NCBI RefSeq assembly: GCF_003945345.1 | Contig: NZ_AP019308.1 | Span: forward strand, 620,001-684,000 | Direction of reading: 5' to 3' | Source: Paenibacillus baekrokdamisoli | GTDB taxonomy: Bacteria; Bacillota; Bacilli; Paenibacillales; Paenibacillaceae | Length of the DNA: 64,000 nt | Shown here: positions 55,500 to 64,000 of the stretch, piece by piece | Layout: the number at the start of each line of letters is the position of its first letter | Numbering within the stretch: position 1 is the stretch's first letter | The notes under the pieces: generated by a model | Database searches by the model: none | The model's input: the letters and a program-made list of their open reading frames with translations, nothing else | Told to the model about the DNA's origin: nothing | Translations under genes and position numbers: made by a program

Positions 55500-56693
55500 A
55501 TGATCCAATTAACAAACCGCCAGGCACGGCAGTTTCTGTTATTGAAGCACGGGCTGTTGGGCGAATATCAATTTACCGGAAAGCAGGGAGTATTGGATTT
55601 TGTGCGACAGGTCGGTTGTATTCAATACGATCCCATCGATGTTTGCGGAAAAAACGCCGAACTGGTGCTGCAGTCGCGAATCAGAGGATTTACCAAGAAC
55701 ATGCTCGACGAGTTGCTGTATAAAGATAGATTCCTGGTTGATTATCCCGACAAGAATCTGGCTATTATCCCTGTCGAGGACTGGCCGTACTTTGAGCGGT
55801 ACAGGCAGGCTGCCCGACAACATGCGAAGCGCTATCCCGAAATGGAAGCGTTGGCAGAGCAAGTGCTGGCTCACATCCAAAATCACGGTGTGCTAAGTTC
55901 GGATGATCTAAAATTGGATGGAAATTTCACTTGGCAATCGGTCATCCACTGGAGCAGCGGAAACAATTCATCCCGGTCGGTGCTGGAGCAGATGTACTCG
56001 ACAGGCGAGTTGATTATCCATCACAAAAAAGGAACGCGTAAATATTACGATATCGCCGGGAAGTACATACAGCCAAATCTGCTGAATGCGCCGGAGCCGT
56101 TGAAGGGCGAGCTTGAGCATCATAAGTGGCGGGTACTGCGTCGAATCGGCGCTGTTGGCCTTTTATGGAATCGCGCATCCGATGCCTGGCTGAACATATG
56201 GGGATTGAAAGCGGAGCAGCGCAACGAGGTTTTCAGCCAGCTGTTGCACGAAGCTCGCATTGTTGCTGTTGCCGTGGAACAAATGAAGGATACACTGTAC
56301 TGCCGCGCGGAGGATTTGCCGCTTATTGAAGCCGTCCTGCAAAATCCGGCGCCGAAATTGCGCTGCGAGCTGATTGCCCCTCTAGATAATTTCATATGGG
56401 ATAGAAAACTGATCAACGAATTGTTTGGATTCGATTACACTTGGGAGATTTATAAGCCTGCAATCAAACGGAAGTTCGGCTATTATGTGCTGCCTCTATT
56501 ATACGGAGAAAGCCTCATTGGACGAGCTGAGGTAATCGCGGAGCGAAAATCCAGGACGCTCGTTGTTAAAAACATCTGGTACGAGTGCGGCATAAAGCCA
56601 ACAAAGCAATTGCGAACAGCCTTAGACAGTTGTTTCCAGGATTTCGCATTATTCAACGGATGCAAGACGATTTCGACAGAGTCTTTGAACTGA
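55500..56693 (+). CDS. Winged-helix DNA-binding protein of the YcaQ (crosslink glycosylase) family
   Basis: A 397-residue protein. It begins IQLTNRQARQFLLLKHGLLG and contains FVRQVGCIQYDPIDVCGKNA, the family start, and further winged-helix segments through the centre (for example RRIGAVGLLWNRASDAWLNI). LIAPLDNFIWDRKLINELFG is a conserved YcaQ-family stretch. The characterised member YcaQ/AlkX from E. coli removes interstrand DNA crosslinks. The ATG at 55500 follows GAGGTAGG; a frame extension to 55344 is not supported. Confidence 0.85.
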   Translation: MIQLTNRQARQFLLLKHGLLGEYQFTGKQGVLDFVRQVGCIQYDPIDVCGKNAELVLQSRIRGFTKNMLDELLYKDRFLVDYPDKNLAIIPVEDWPYFERYRQAARQHAKRYPEMEALAEQVLAHIQNHGVLSSDDLKLDGNFTWQSVIHWSSGNNSSRSVLEQMYSTGELIIHHKKGTRKYYDIAGKYIQPNLLNAPEPLKGELEHHKWRVLRRIGAVGLLWNRASDAWLNIWGLKAEQRNEVFSQLLHEARIVAVAVEQMKDTLYCRAEDLPLIEAVLQNPAPKLRCELIAPLDNFIWDRKLINELFGFDYTWEIYKPAIKRKFGYYVLPLLYGESLIGRAEVIAERKSRTLVVKNIWYECGIKPTKQLRTALDSCFQDFALFNGCKTISTESLN

Positions 56694-56747
56694 TATTTCC
56701 AGTTCCCTGGTAACACTTTCCGACGAGTTTCCGCGTAATACGAAGTT

Positions 56748-56852
56748 GTACAGTATGGGTTTATTGAGAAGATCGTGGTGTCGAAGGATAGCACGGTTAA
56801 GATTTATTATCGTTTTGAGGGTACGTCAGAAATTCTCGAACTGCTCGCTTGA
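56748..56852 (+). pseudogene. Possible serine recombinase C-terminal remnant
   Basis: Thirty-four codons VQYGFIEKIVVSKDSTVKIY and YRFEGTSEILELLA, ending in TGA. The FIEKIVV...VKIYYRFEG pattern resembles the last beta segment of large serine recombinases and resolvases. Nothing upstream continues the frame, so it would be a decayed fragment. Confidence 0.4.
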
Positions 56853-56926
56853 TGGTAATTCATGTAAGGTATGCCGACCGTTTGGCGGTTTTATTTTTGG
56901 GGAATTGTGCAACGCTCGGTAGTCCT

Positions 56927-57036
56927 CACATATAGAGTGCTATGTGTCGCTGGTAAGGGAGTAGCGTTATAAGAGTCGTATTTACCGATAATATTGCAAG
57001 ACAAAGCCCAAGCGGATGATAAAGCTTGGGCTTTTC
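56927..57036 (+). repeat. Hairpin-plus-terminator repeat, copy 2
   Basis: Diverged copy of the element at 53969-54092: CACATA...TATGTG hairpin, GTGTCGCTGGTAAGGGAGTAGCG, and a terminator formed by AAGCCCAAGC/GCTTGGGCTT with TTTTC. Confidence 0.55.
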
Positions 57037-57052
57037 TTTATGCGTAAAAGTA

Positions 57053-57383
57053 CTTGAAGAATCCTCTCATCAGAGCTATCATACAAAAAACACTAAAGGT
57101 GGTAGACACTTACTTATGGGTAGTATAGGCATACCTTCAAACCGCTATTCCTTAATTGGACTATCCGAGACCAAGATCGAAAATTCGATGTTGGATAAGT
57201 TGCCCTTATTTCATGAAATTTACTCTTGTGAAGAACCCTTTGAGTATGAGGAACGAAATATTTAGTTTTTTTTCGAGCAGTAATGGTCAGAACTCAAGGC
57301 CTATCTGCGCACCGATAAGGCTCGTTCGGTCATCGCTGTTCGCCTTCCTAAAGAGTAAATTGTCTCAATAGAATTACCGACAC
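57053..57383. other. Intergenic region, possibly decayed coding DNA
   Basis: A 50-codon open frame from the ATG at 57116 (GSIGIPSNRYSLIGLSETKI, ending EERNI) has no convincing ribosome binding site. A second short open stretch follows (57290-57343). No family is recognised. Confidence 0.3.
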
Positions 57384-57428
57384 TAGGCCGCGAGTAATTC
57401 GACGGCCTTCTGTGCTGTTACGAACGTA

Positions 57429-57812
57429 TTGTCGGATGATGTTTCCCGATTGGGGAGATTTTATTGTGAGGTGCTTGGATTTAATACCGTTGTTGAGGAA
57501 GGTCATTATGTTGAATTTAAAAATGACGGAGTTCGCTTCGCGATTTGTGCCAAGTCATTAATGGCTGATAATACGAACGATCATTATTCCTTTATAGAAG
57601 AGCGCAAGGGGCAAGCTTTTGAATTTAATTTTCAATGTGAATCTCCAGAAGCCGTCCGTCTGATTTATGGTGATTTCGTCTCGAAGGGAGCCATATCGAT
57701 TACGGAGCCGATGTCAATGTCTTGGGAGCATACAACGGGATCCTTCGCGGATCCTGATGGTAATATTCATTCCCTCTTTGCTGTCAACCCAATTACTGTG
57801 GAGGAAGAATAA
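57429..57812 (+). CDS. VOC-superfamily protein, probably missing its start
   Basis: The encoded protein (about 128-143 residues) has LGRFYCEVLGFNTVVEEGHY, AFEFNFQCESPEAVRLIYGD and SFADPDGNIHSLFAV, a single VOC module pair. The first strand would read STAFCAVTNVLSDDVSRL, but no ATG, GTG or TTG precedes it before an in-frame TAG at 57384. The TTG at 57429 falls inside that strand and lacks a ribosome binding site. It is either a recent pseudogene or starts at a non-standard codon. Confidence 0.6.
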   Translation: MSDDVSRLGRFYCEVLGFNTVVEEGHYVEFKNDGVRFAICAKSLMADNTNDHYSFIEERKGQAFEFNFQCESPEAVRLIYGDFVSKGAISITEPMSMSWEHTTGSFADPDGNIHSLFAVNPITVEEE

Positions 57813-58108
57813 GTACAAGTCACTTACTCACATATGTATTGAAGGAGCAAGCCGGGCCTTGGGTGGACCGAGACGCGGCTCTTTTTCATTCGAATTATTT
57901 GGAAGTAGTGGGGACCGCAATTTTACTAATAAAATGTAAAAAAAACCTACAAGAGCAATCTTTAGCATCCCCAAAAGGCGAGTGAATTGAACCAAAGGGC
58001 ATCCATTCGGATGCCCCTTAGATTTCGCTCTATAGATGTTATGGAGAACGGTATCACAAGTAGAGCGGAATTTGTTGTAGTATAATCAAGTAGAAAACCG
58101 TTCGTTGA
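57813..58108. other. Intergenic region with a hairpin
   Basis: No gene recognised. It contains a perfect GGGCATCC/GGATGCCC hairpin at 57997-58014 and a weak stem before TCTTTTTC near 57880, probably terminators of flanking units. Confidence 0.4.
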
Positions 58109-58140
58109 CAAAACGGCAGCCATGGATTTGGATGCCGTTT
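58109..58140 (-). terminator. Terminator of the minus-strand oxidoreductase operon
   Basis: AAACGGCA and TGCCGTTT pair perfectly on the minus strand just after the cupin stop codon; TTTTG follows. Confidence 0.75.
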
Positions 58141-58151
58141 CTTAGAGTCTA

Positions 58152-58565
58152 CTAAGCTTTATTTAAATTGTTGTATTCTTCATCCGTTACGGGTTTCAAC
58201 CATTCGGTGTCTCCCCTATGGACATTTGTGCTTATCGCAATATGTGAAAACCAACTATCAGGATTAGCGCCATGCCAATGTTTTACGTTCGGAGCGATCT
58301 TTACAACATCACCTTCGTGAAGCACTTGTACTGGCTTACCTTCTTCCTGATAATATCCGATGCCACTAGTTACAAGCAGAATTTGGCCACCGGCATGCTT
58401 ATGCCAATTATTCCTTGCTCCTGGTTCAAACGTTACATTACCGACCGGGCAATTAAAGGTAGTATCAAAAGGAACAAGCATTTCAAGCCAGGCTTCCCCA
58501 ATGAAATAGTTATTTGTTATTTTTTGACCTTTCGGGAAGATTACACTTTCAGATAAATTACTCAT
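58152..58565 (-). CDS. Cupin-domain protein
   Basis: A 137-residue single-domain cupin. The two cupin metal motifs are visible: GARNNWHKHAGGQILLVTSG (G-x5-HxH) and VKIAPNVKHWHGANP. The start at 58565 follows GAGAGG; an ATG 24 bases upstream has no ribosome binding site. Proteins of this type occur with carboxymuconolactone-decarboxylase-like genes in aromatic or quinone-stress clusters, as here. It is the last gene of the minus-strand operon. Confidence 0.85.
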   Translation of the reverse strand: MSNLSESVIFPKGQKITNNYFIGEAWLEMLVPFDTTFNCPVGNVTFEPGARNNWHKHAGGQILLVTSGIGYYQEEGKPVQVLHEGDVVKIAPNVKHWHGANPDSWFSHIAISTNVHRGDTEWLKPVTDEEYNNLNKA

Positions 58566-58606
58566 GTTTTCTATGTTCCTCTCATTCAACCGTAATTAAG
58601 CAATGA

Positions 58607-59347
58607 TTACCGCTCTTGATTGGTAGGGCGAATAATCATCTCGTTAATAGCTACATCAGATGGTTGTTCAATGGCAAAAGCAATGGCACGTGCAATGCTT
58701 TCTGATTCAATTGCCCCTTCATACATTTGATCAACTGCCTGTTTAAATTCCTTAACAGTGATCGATTCTGTTAATTCGGACTTCACCATTCCTGGCGAGA
58801 TAATGGTAGAACGAATATTGTTGCCGAACTCTTCTTTACGGAGTCCTTCGGAAATCGCGCGTACAGCAAACTTCGTTCCGGCATAGATGGCGCTTCCCGC
58901 GCCGACAAAGTGTCCGGCCACCGAAGAAATATTAATAATGTGACCTGATTTACGTTCTCTCATGGAAGGAAGAACAGCCGCAATTCCATAAAGAACGCCT
59001 TTGATATTTACGTCAATCATTTTGTTCCAATCATCGATTTTTTTCATATAAAGAAATGAATTGGGCATGAGCCCGGCATTGTTGATTAATACGTCGATTT
59101 TTCCAAACGTTTGAAGCGCAAACTCGGCGAGCTCTTCCATTTGTTCATTTGAAGTCACATCGGTTACTTTATAAATCGCTTGCCCGCCATGATTTTGAAT
59201 CTCTTCTTGTAGCGTCTCTAAACGATCTTCACGACGAGCGGCTAACACCAACTTCGCACCTTTAGACGCGAGTTCTTTGGCAGTAGCTTCTCCAATTCCG
59301 CTAGAGGCACCCGTAATAATGACAACTTGATCTTGAATATTAGACAT
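58607..59347 (-). CDS. Short-chain dehydrogenase/reductase
   Basis: A 246-residue classical SDR. The NAD(P) motif is VIITGASSGIGEATAKEL, NNAG lies near residue 88, the catalytic Ser in INISSVAGHF, and Tyr and Lys in AIYAGTKFAVRAIS. It is an NADP-preferring oxidoreductase of unknown substrate; Arg residues after the second strand (AARRED) favour NADP. The start at 59347 (SNIQDQVVIIT) is preferred to an ATG four codons upstream. Confidence 0.9.
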   Translation of the reverse strand: MSNIQDQVVIITGASSGIGEATAKELASKGAKLVLAARREDRLETLQEEIQNHGGQAIYKVTDVTSNEQMEELAEFALQTFGKIDVLINNAGLMPNSFLYMKKIDDWNKMIDVNIKGVLYGIAAVLPSMRERKSGHIINISSVAGHFVGAGSAIYAGTKFAVRAISEGLRKEEFGNNIRSTIISPGMVKSELTESITVKEFKQAVDQMYEGAIESESIARAIAFAIEQPSDVAINEMIIRPTNQER

Positions 59348-59372
59348 ACCGCAACACATCCTATTTGTTGTT

Positions 59373-59702
59373 TTATTTTTCTTTCGAGAATATTTCTTTG
59401 GCCACCGTAAGGGCAGTCATGGCCTTCGGCCAACCGGCATAAAAAGCAAGATGGGTCATGATTTCAATTAGTTCCTCTTCTGAAAGACCATTTTGTTTTG
59501 CCAAGTTTAAATGGGATTTCAACTGCTGCGTATTTCCGCCAGTAATTAAGCTAGATACGGTAATTAGGCTTCGATCGCGCGGAGAAAGCTCCTTCCGTCT
59601 CCATATGTCTCCGAATAAAACGTCATCAGTTAATTCAACAATTTTTGGTGCGAAATCTCCCATCATTTTCTGGGCGACCGTAAGTTCTTTTGAATCTGAC
59701 AT
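59373..59702 (-). CDS. Carboxymuconolactone decarboxylase-family protein
   Basis: A 109-residue helical protein. LSPRDRSLITVSSLITGGNT, LKSHLNLAKQNGLSEEELIE and HLAFYAGWPKAMTALTVAKE are the family hallmarks. There is no CxxC, so it is not an AhpD peroxidase and is closer to the gamma-carboxymuconolactone decarboxylase group. The ribosome binding site is AGAAGGG. It lies between the aldo-keto reductase and SDR genes. Confidence 0.9.
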   Translation of the reverse strand: MSDSKELTVAQKMMGDFAPKIVELTDDVLFGDIWRRKELSPRDRSLITVSSLITGGNTQQLKSHLNLAKQNGLSEEELIEIMTHLAFYAGWPKAMTALTVAKEIFSKEK

Positions 59703-59731
59703 TTATTATCCCTTCTTTCAATGTAGATTTC

Positions 59732-60715
<984 letters not shown>

Positions 60716-60898
60716 TCATCTTCCTTTCTTCGTATCATGTCCCTTAAAGCTATTCTTATTATGCAGCAATTGAAAAAGAGACCGTTATCCCAATCGTCTC
60801 TAATGATTGCCTAATCCTCTCACTACCACTTTCGCAACAGACGAATGTTGTTTTATAATGAAATTATCAAGGACAAAGGGGCAAGGAGGGAGGAAATA

Positions 60899-61816
60899 AT
60901 GTCTGGATCCATATCTGAACAGCAGGATGAGCTCACCAAACTGATTGAGCGTCATTCGGGTGAAGATGGAGGTTACGAGACCGCTATCCCATCTTTAATA
61001 TTAATTCGCCTCTCTAATGTGATCGAGCCAGTCTACAGAGTTTACAAGCCAGCCTTATGTTTCATTGCTCAAGGTATGAAGGAGGTATTGCTGGCACAAG
61101 AGTTGTTTGAGTACGGCCCTACAAATTATCTTATATCCTCCATGAACTTGCCGGTGATCGGTCATGTAATAAAAGCTTCTCCCGATGCTCCATATTTGAG
61201 TTTGAAACTTGAATTTACACAGAATCAAATTTTAGAGGTTTTACAGGATTCTCAAATTCAAATCACCCCGCAGGAAAATGCAAAGCGAGCTATGTTTGTC
61301 GGACAGATGGATTTATCTATTCTGGATGCGATACTCAGATTAGCTCGTTTGCTGGATAGTCCTAAAGACATTCCGTTCCTGGCTCCTATCTACACAAAGG
61401 AGATTCTATATAAGCTTTTGCAAGGACAGTATGGAGTTACACTGGCACAAATCGCGATGGAAGGAAGCAGCACCTATCGAATCAGGGAGGCAATCGAACA
61501 AATTATCAATCACAGTGATGAGCCTTTGCGAATCGAAGAGCTTGCAGAAATAGCCAGTATGGGTGTTTCTACGTTTCACAGACACTTTAAAGAAGTAACC
61601 GCTATGAGCCCTATTCAGTTTCAAAAACATCTGAGATTGCAGGAAGCTCGGCGCCTTTTATTATCCGAGTCAGCGGATGCCGCAGATGTGGCTTTCCGGG
61701 TAGGCTATGAAAGTGCATCCCAATTCAGTCGTGAATATTCTCGTATGTTTGGTTTTCCGCCTAGAGAAGATATGAAGCGCCTGAGGGCGAAATATGAACA
61801 AAGGATACACGCATGA
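60899..61816 (+). CDS. AraC-family regulator (AraC_N type), divergent from the reductase operon
   Basis: A 305-residue protein. Residues about 30-190 form the AraC-type N-terminal sensor (PALCFIAQGMKEVLLAQELF, then YLISSMNLPVIGHVIKASPD). The C-terminal double helix-turn-helix has RIEELAEIASMGVSTFHRHF and DAADVAFRVGYESASQFSRE. The ATG at 60899 follows AGGGAGG. This regulator subtype commonly lies next to aldo-keto reductase genes and activates them under electrophile stress; control of the minus-strand operon is inferred. The frame stays open for 69 codons after its TGA. Confidence 0.9.
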   Translation: MSGSISEQQDELTKLIERHSGEDGGYETAIPSLILIRLSNVIEPVYRVYKPALCFIAQGMKEVLLAQELFEYGPTNYLISSMNLPVIGHVIKASPDAPYLSLKLEFTQNQILEVLQDSQIQITPQENAKRAMFVGQMDLSILDAILRLARLLDSPKDIPFLAPIYTKEILYKLLQGQYGVTLAQIAMEGSSTYRIREAIEQIINHSDEPLRIEELAEIASMGVSTFHRHFKEVTAMSPIQFQKHLRLQEARRLLLSESADAADVAFRVGYESASQFSREYSRMFGFPPREDMKRLRAKYEQRIHA

Positions 61817-62026
61817 TTCCTCTGCTTAATAGGTGGAAACGGCAACGGCGTAAACTTTGTCTTCAAAGGTTATAGTGTAAAAGTGAGTGCACTATTTAAA
61901 GTAGGGGCTTTTCCAGACAAAGGAAAAGCCCCTTCCGCTATTGGTTCGGCGGAAGGGGCTACGCTTGAAGCAGCCAAGGCTAATATAGAAAGCCAATTTG
62001 AAATAAAGTGGAGACAAAGAATTTGA
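61817..62026 (+). pseudogene. Orphan coding tail in frame after the AraC stop
   Basis: Sixty-nine codons (for example GNGNGVNFVFKGYSVKVSAL and GSAEGATLEAAKANIESQFE) to a TGA at 62026. The composition is protein-like, but there is no start codon or ribosome binding site. Two perfect 11-base stems overlap in it (61904-61932 and 61928-61959) and exclude each other. It is most likely the 3' end of a lost gene. Confidence 0.45.
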
Positions 62027-62192
62027 ATGTTTGACGACCCGTATGCTAACGCTCACTTAAGGCTCTCGGGTTCGTGAATACAAGAACGTTAAGTGAAATT
62101 ACCACAATATTAAAACCATATAAAAATCGAAATCGAAAAGCTATATAAGGCAACTTGCAATGGATATTTTGAGAGAGGAGAGGAAGGGATAA

Positions 62193-62546
62193 ATGACTAT
62201 ATTAGGAACTATACTTGCAATAATTTTAGCAATTGGTTTTACGGTAGTAATCGGACCATTCGGAGGACTACTGTTAATAGCGATCATTTTTGGATTAGTA
62301 TTTAGTACACATCAAAGGAATAAACGAATATTTGATGATCTACAAAGAATTAAAGAGAAATTAGGTATCGAGGATAAGGATGAATTTAATATGAAAAACG
62401 AAGAAATCGAAAAAGAGTTAGAACAAGAACTAAAACAATCACAAGAAGCAAGTGATTTAAGTGATCTAAATAAGGAAAATGAAAAAGAATTAGAAGATTT
62501 TAATGGAAAGAACAAAGGGAATGAAGATAAGAACTCTGACCGGTAA
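62193..62546 (+). CDS. Small membrane protein with charged coiled-coil tail
   Basis: A 117-residue protein. Two hydrophobic segments (about residues 3-20 and 22-39) are followed by a very acidic and basic helical tail (NEEIEKELEQELKQSQEASD). The ATG follows GAGAGGAGAGGAAGGG. The function is unknown. AT-rich. Confidence 0.7.
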   Translation: MTILGTILAIILAIGFTVVIGPFGGLLLIAIIFGLVFSTHQRNKRIFDDLQRIKEKLGIEDKDEFNMKNEEIEKELEQELKQSQEASDLSDLNKENEKELEDFNGKNKGNEDKNSDR

Positions 62547-62703
62547 ATAACAGTGGATAAGAAATATAAGAGACAAGTTTGAAAGTGAATTCGAAGAAGG
62601 CGGTAACATCTCTTAACACCGTTCGCTGCGGCTCCTACGGAGCCTTGGTCTGCCAGAGGGTTTTCGAAAGAGTCGTATCTTATTTAAAACCAAGAGGCGA
62701 AGT

Positions 62704-62991
62704 ATGCCAAGGCATATTACATTGGCTGACGGAAGAGCGATAGAAGTCGAATGCTTAAGTTGCGCATTAACAAGTGGATTAATCAAACCAACGGGCGGAA
62801 CGATTTATGAAAGCTCCAATTTTCATGTTCATCAAGATGTTGCTTACCCTATTAAAGGTTTAGTGATTCTAGCTTCGAAAAGGCATTTTTACAGCATGGA
62901 TGAGTTATGTCCCACGGACAGTGACGTTCTACCCCGGCTAACGTTAATGGCATCTCCTCTTTTTGTTAGACGTTATACAAAATTCCCTTGA
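62704..62991 (+). pseudogene. Truncated HIT-family protein
   Basis: The first 70 residues match a HIT-like protein: ECLSCAL near the start, then GGTIYESSNFHVHQDVAYPI and KGLVILASKRHFYSM. After residue 70 the sequence becomes unlike the family, and the catalytic HxHxH region is absent. It is probably a 5' remnant joined to unrelated DNA. Confidence 0.6.
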
Positions 62992-63005
62992 AAGGATAAT
63001 AATTA

Positions 63006-63530
63006 ATGAATCAATATAAATTGAGTGATATTGCGATACAAATTGCAATTCACTCATTTCTAAAAGAAACAAAACAATCAGATGAACATATGAAGCAAAC
63101 CCTTGCATATTTGTACAAAACAATAGATATTATTGGCACCAATAATAGTGCATTACGAAACCCTCTAAATCTTGACGAATCCGTTTTTTATTTTAGAGAT
63201 AGGGAAAATCCATTAACGGGACAAGAAATAATTACAGGAGATTATTTAATTTTTGATTATATTGGTCACAATGGAGATATGTTCATTAAACAATTCAATT
63301 CTATTGATGAACTAGAAGAAGAGATTACTGGAAGCGGAGGGATAACCAATACATTTACAACATATCAAATTGCCATTGTTATGGGGAAAGTTCGTCACTA
63401 CAATATCACATTTACAAATGGGAACGACGGCCAGGAGTATAACTTTGTAAAAGATGTTCACGATGCACTACCAGAATATAATTATGAAGAAGAAATAATT
63501 ACAAATGTAAAGATACATTGGCTTGATTAA
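63006..63530 (+). CDS. Hypothetical protein
   Basis: A 174-residue soluble protein (YKLSDIAIQIAIHSFLKETK near the start, ending EEIITNVKIHWLD). AT-rich, acidic and mixed alpha/beta, with no motif recognised. The ATG lies about seven bases after AAAGGATAA. It might be an immunity-type or phage-derived protein, but nothing in the sequence confirms this. Confidence 0.6.
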   Translation: MNQYKLSDIAIQIAIHSFLKETKQSDEHMKQTLAYLYKTIDIIGTNNSALRNPLNLDESVFYFRDRENPLTGQEIITGDYLIFDYIGHNGDMFIKQFNSIDELEEEITGSGGITNTFTTYQIAIVMGKVRHYNITFTNGNDGQEYNFVKDVHDALPEYNYEEEIITNVKIHWLD

Positions 63531-63555
63531 TCGAGGTAGAAAGGGAAGGGATAAA

Positions 63556-64000
63556 ATGAAGAAAAAAGTAGCGGTGAAATTAGAGGATCTAATTAATGAA
63601 ATTGATATGCAAATGGACGAGACCTTTACATATATAAACACCCAGACAGGAGAAGTTATCACATTAACAAGTGAAGAGATAAGAGCGGCTGAAGATGAAG
63701 AGCCTCTTAATAAATATCCGGATTGGCAACGAGAGAACATTGAAAAAGCAATAGAAATTATAGAGGATGAAAACGAGGCTTATCTGGATTTCACACTAAG
63801 AAATGAATACCATGAGTATGAAATAATAGAAGAATTTATCGGAACATTAAGCGAAGTTGAGGTTCAAGAAGAATTGTTTGGAGCTATTCAAGGAAGAGGG
63901 GCATTTAGAAGATTTAAGGACGGGATCAGGGAACATGACGTCGAAGAACAATGGTATGAATTCAAAGGGAAAAAGGTAAAGGAATTAGTTATCGAATGGT
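63556..64000 (+). CDS. UPF0158-family protein (3' end cut by the window)
   Basis: A frame open from the ATG at 63556 (after AAGGGAAGGG) to the window edge, 148 codons. VAVKLEDLINEIDMQMDETF, TYINTQTGEVITL and GRGAFRRFKDGIREHDVEEQ followed by WYEFKGKKVKELVIEW match UPF0158, a family of acidic proteins of unknown function. It is probably nearly complete. Confidence 0.85.
   Translation, partial: MKKKVAVKLEDLINEIDMQMDETFTYINTQTGEVITLTSEEIRAAEDEEPLNKYPDWQRENIEKAIEIIEDENEAYLDFTLRNEYHEYEIIEEFIGTLSEVEVQEELFGAIQGRGAFRRFKDGIREHDVEEQWYEFKGKKVKELVIEW

Overview
The window looks like a chromosomal segment of a spore-forming Firmicute of the Paenibacillaceae type (Paenibacillus or a close relative). The reasons are the gene order tig-clpP-clpX-ispG-lonB-lonA-engB-hemA-hemX-hemC-hemD-hemB-hemL-spoVID-valS-folC-murC, which parallels the Bacillus subtilis tig-to-folC region with extra genes inserted, a spore-coat morphogenesis gene (spoVID), a T-box leader before valS, AGGAGG-type ribosome binding sites and a moderate GC content. 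The species call is inference from synteny, not from a database search.

Layout. 1-2931: the 3' part of an RND efflux pump gene (SwrC/YerP type) with a long TetR-family regulator (YerO position). 2932-3890: non-coding DNA with an inverted-repeat-bounded element and a recent 166-bp tandem duplication next to a tRNA-Gly(CCC) gene. 3894-14452: protein quality control genes (trigger factor, ClpP, ClpX, LonB, LonA), the isoprenoid enzyme IspG and the ribosome-assembly GTPase EngB. 14621-15949: an unknown protein and SpeD, preceded by a possibly structured leader. 16113-24584: the C5-pathway haem genes, from glutamyl-tRNA reductase to uroporphyrinogen III, plus a sirohaem branch (precorrin-2 dehydrogenase and a CobA-HemD fusion); a 590-bp repeat-rich block separates hemD from hemB. 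24594-33157: a pseudouridine synthase, SpoVID, T-box-valS, folC and murC.

From about 33.2 kb the window becomes accessory: mostly single genes and small cassettes with variable base composition. These include a P-loop kinase; an AraC regulator divergent from an ADP-ribosylglycohydrolase and an amidohydrolase; a class III aminotransferase with a palindrome across its promoter; IS110 and GNAT remnants; an AraC-GyrI regulator; VOC and GrpB proteins; and a two-component system with VanZ-like proteins and an ABC transporter (43.8-50.8 kb). After that come a YjbH/DsbA-like protein and TetR bracketed by two 133-bp direct repeats; DinB, YcaQ-like and VOC genes; a stress-type oxidoreductase operon (aldo-keto reductase, carboxymuconolactone decarboxylase-like protein, SDR, cupin) with a divergent AraC regulator; and an unresolved tail of small genes ending in a UPF0158 gene cut by the window edge.

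I see no CRISPR array, prophage, rRNA or intact insertion sequence. I did not find a clearly new multi-gene system. The most unusual structures are an AT-rich VanZ gene that appears to have inserted into an older VanZ gene, the paired repeats around the YjbH/TetR genes, the operator-like palindrome at the aminotransferase promoter, the tRNA-Gly-linked duplication, and several genes whose only sensible start codon is non-standard (ATT, ATA) or missing.
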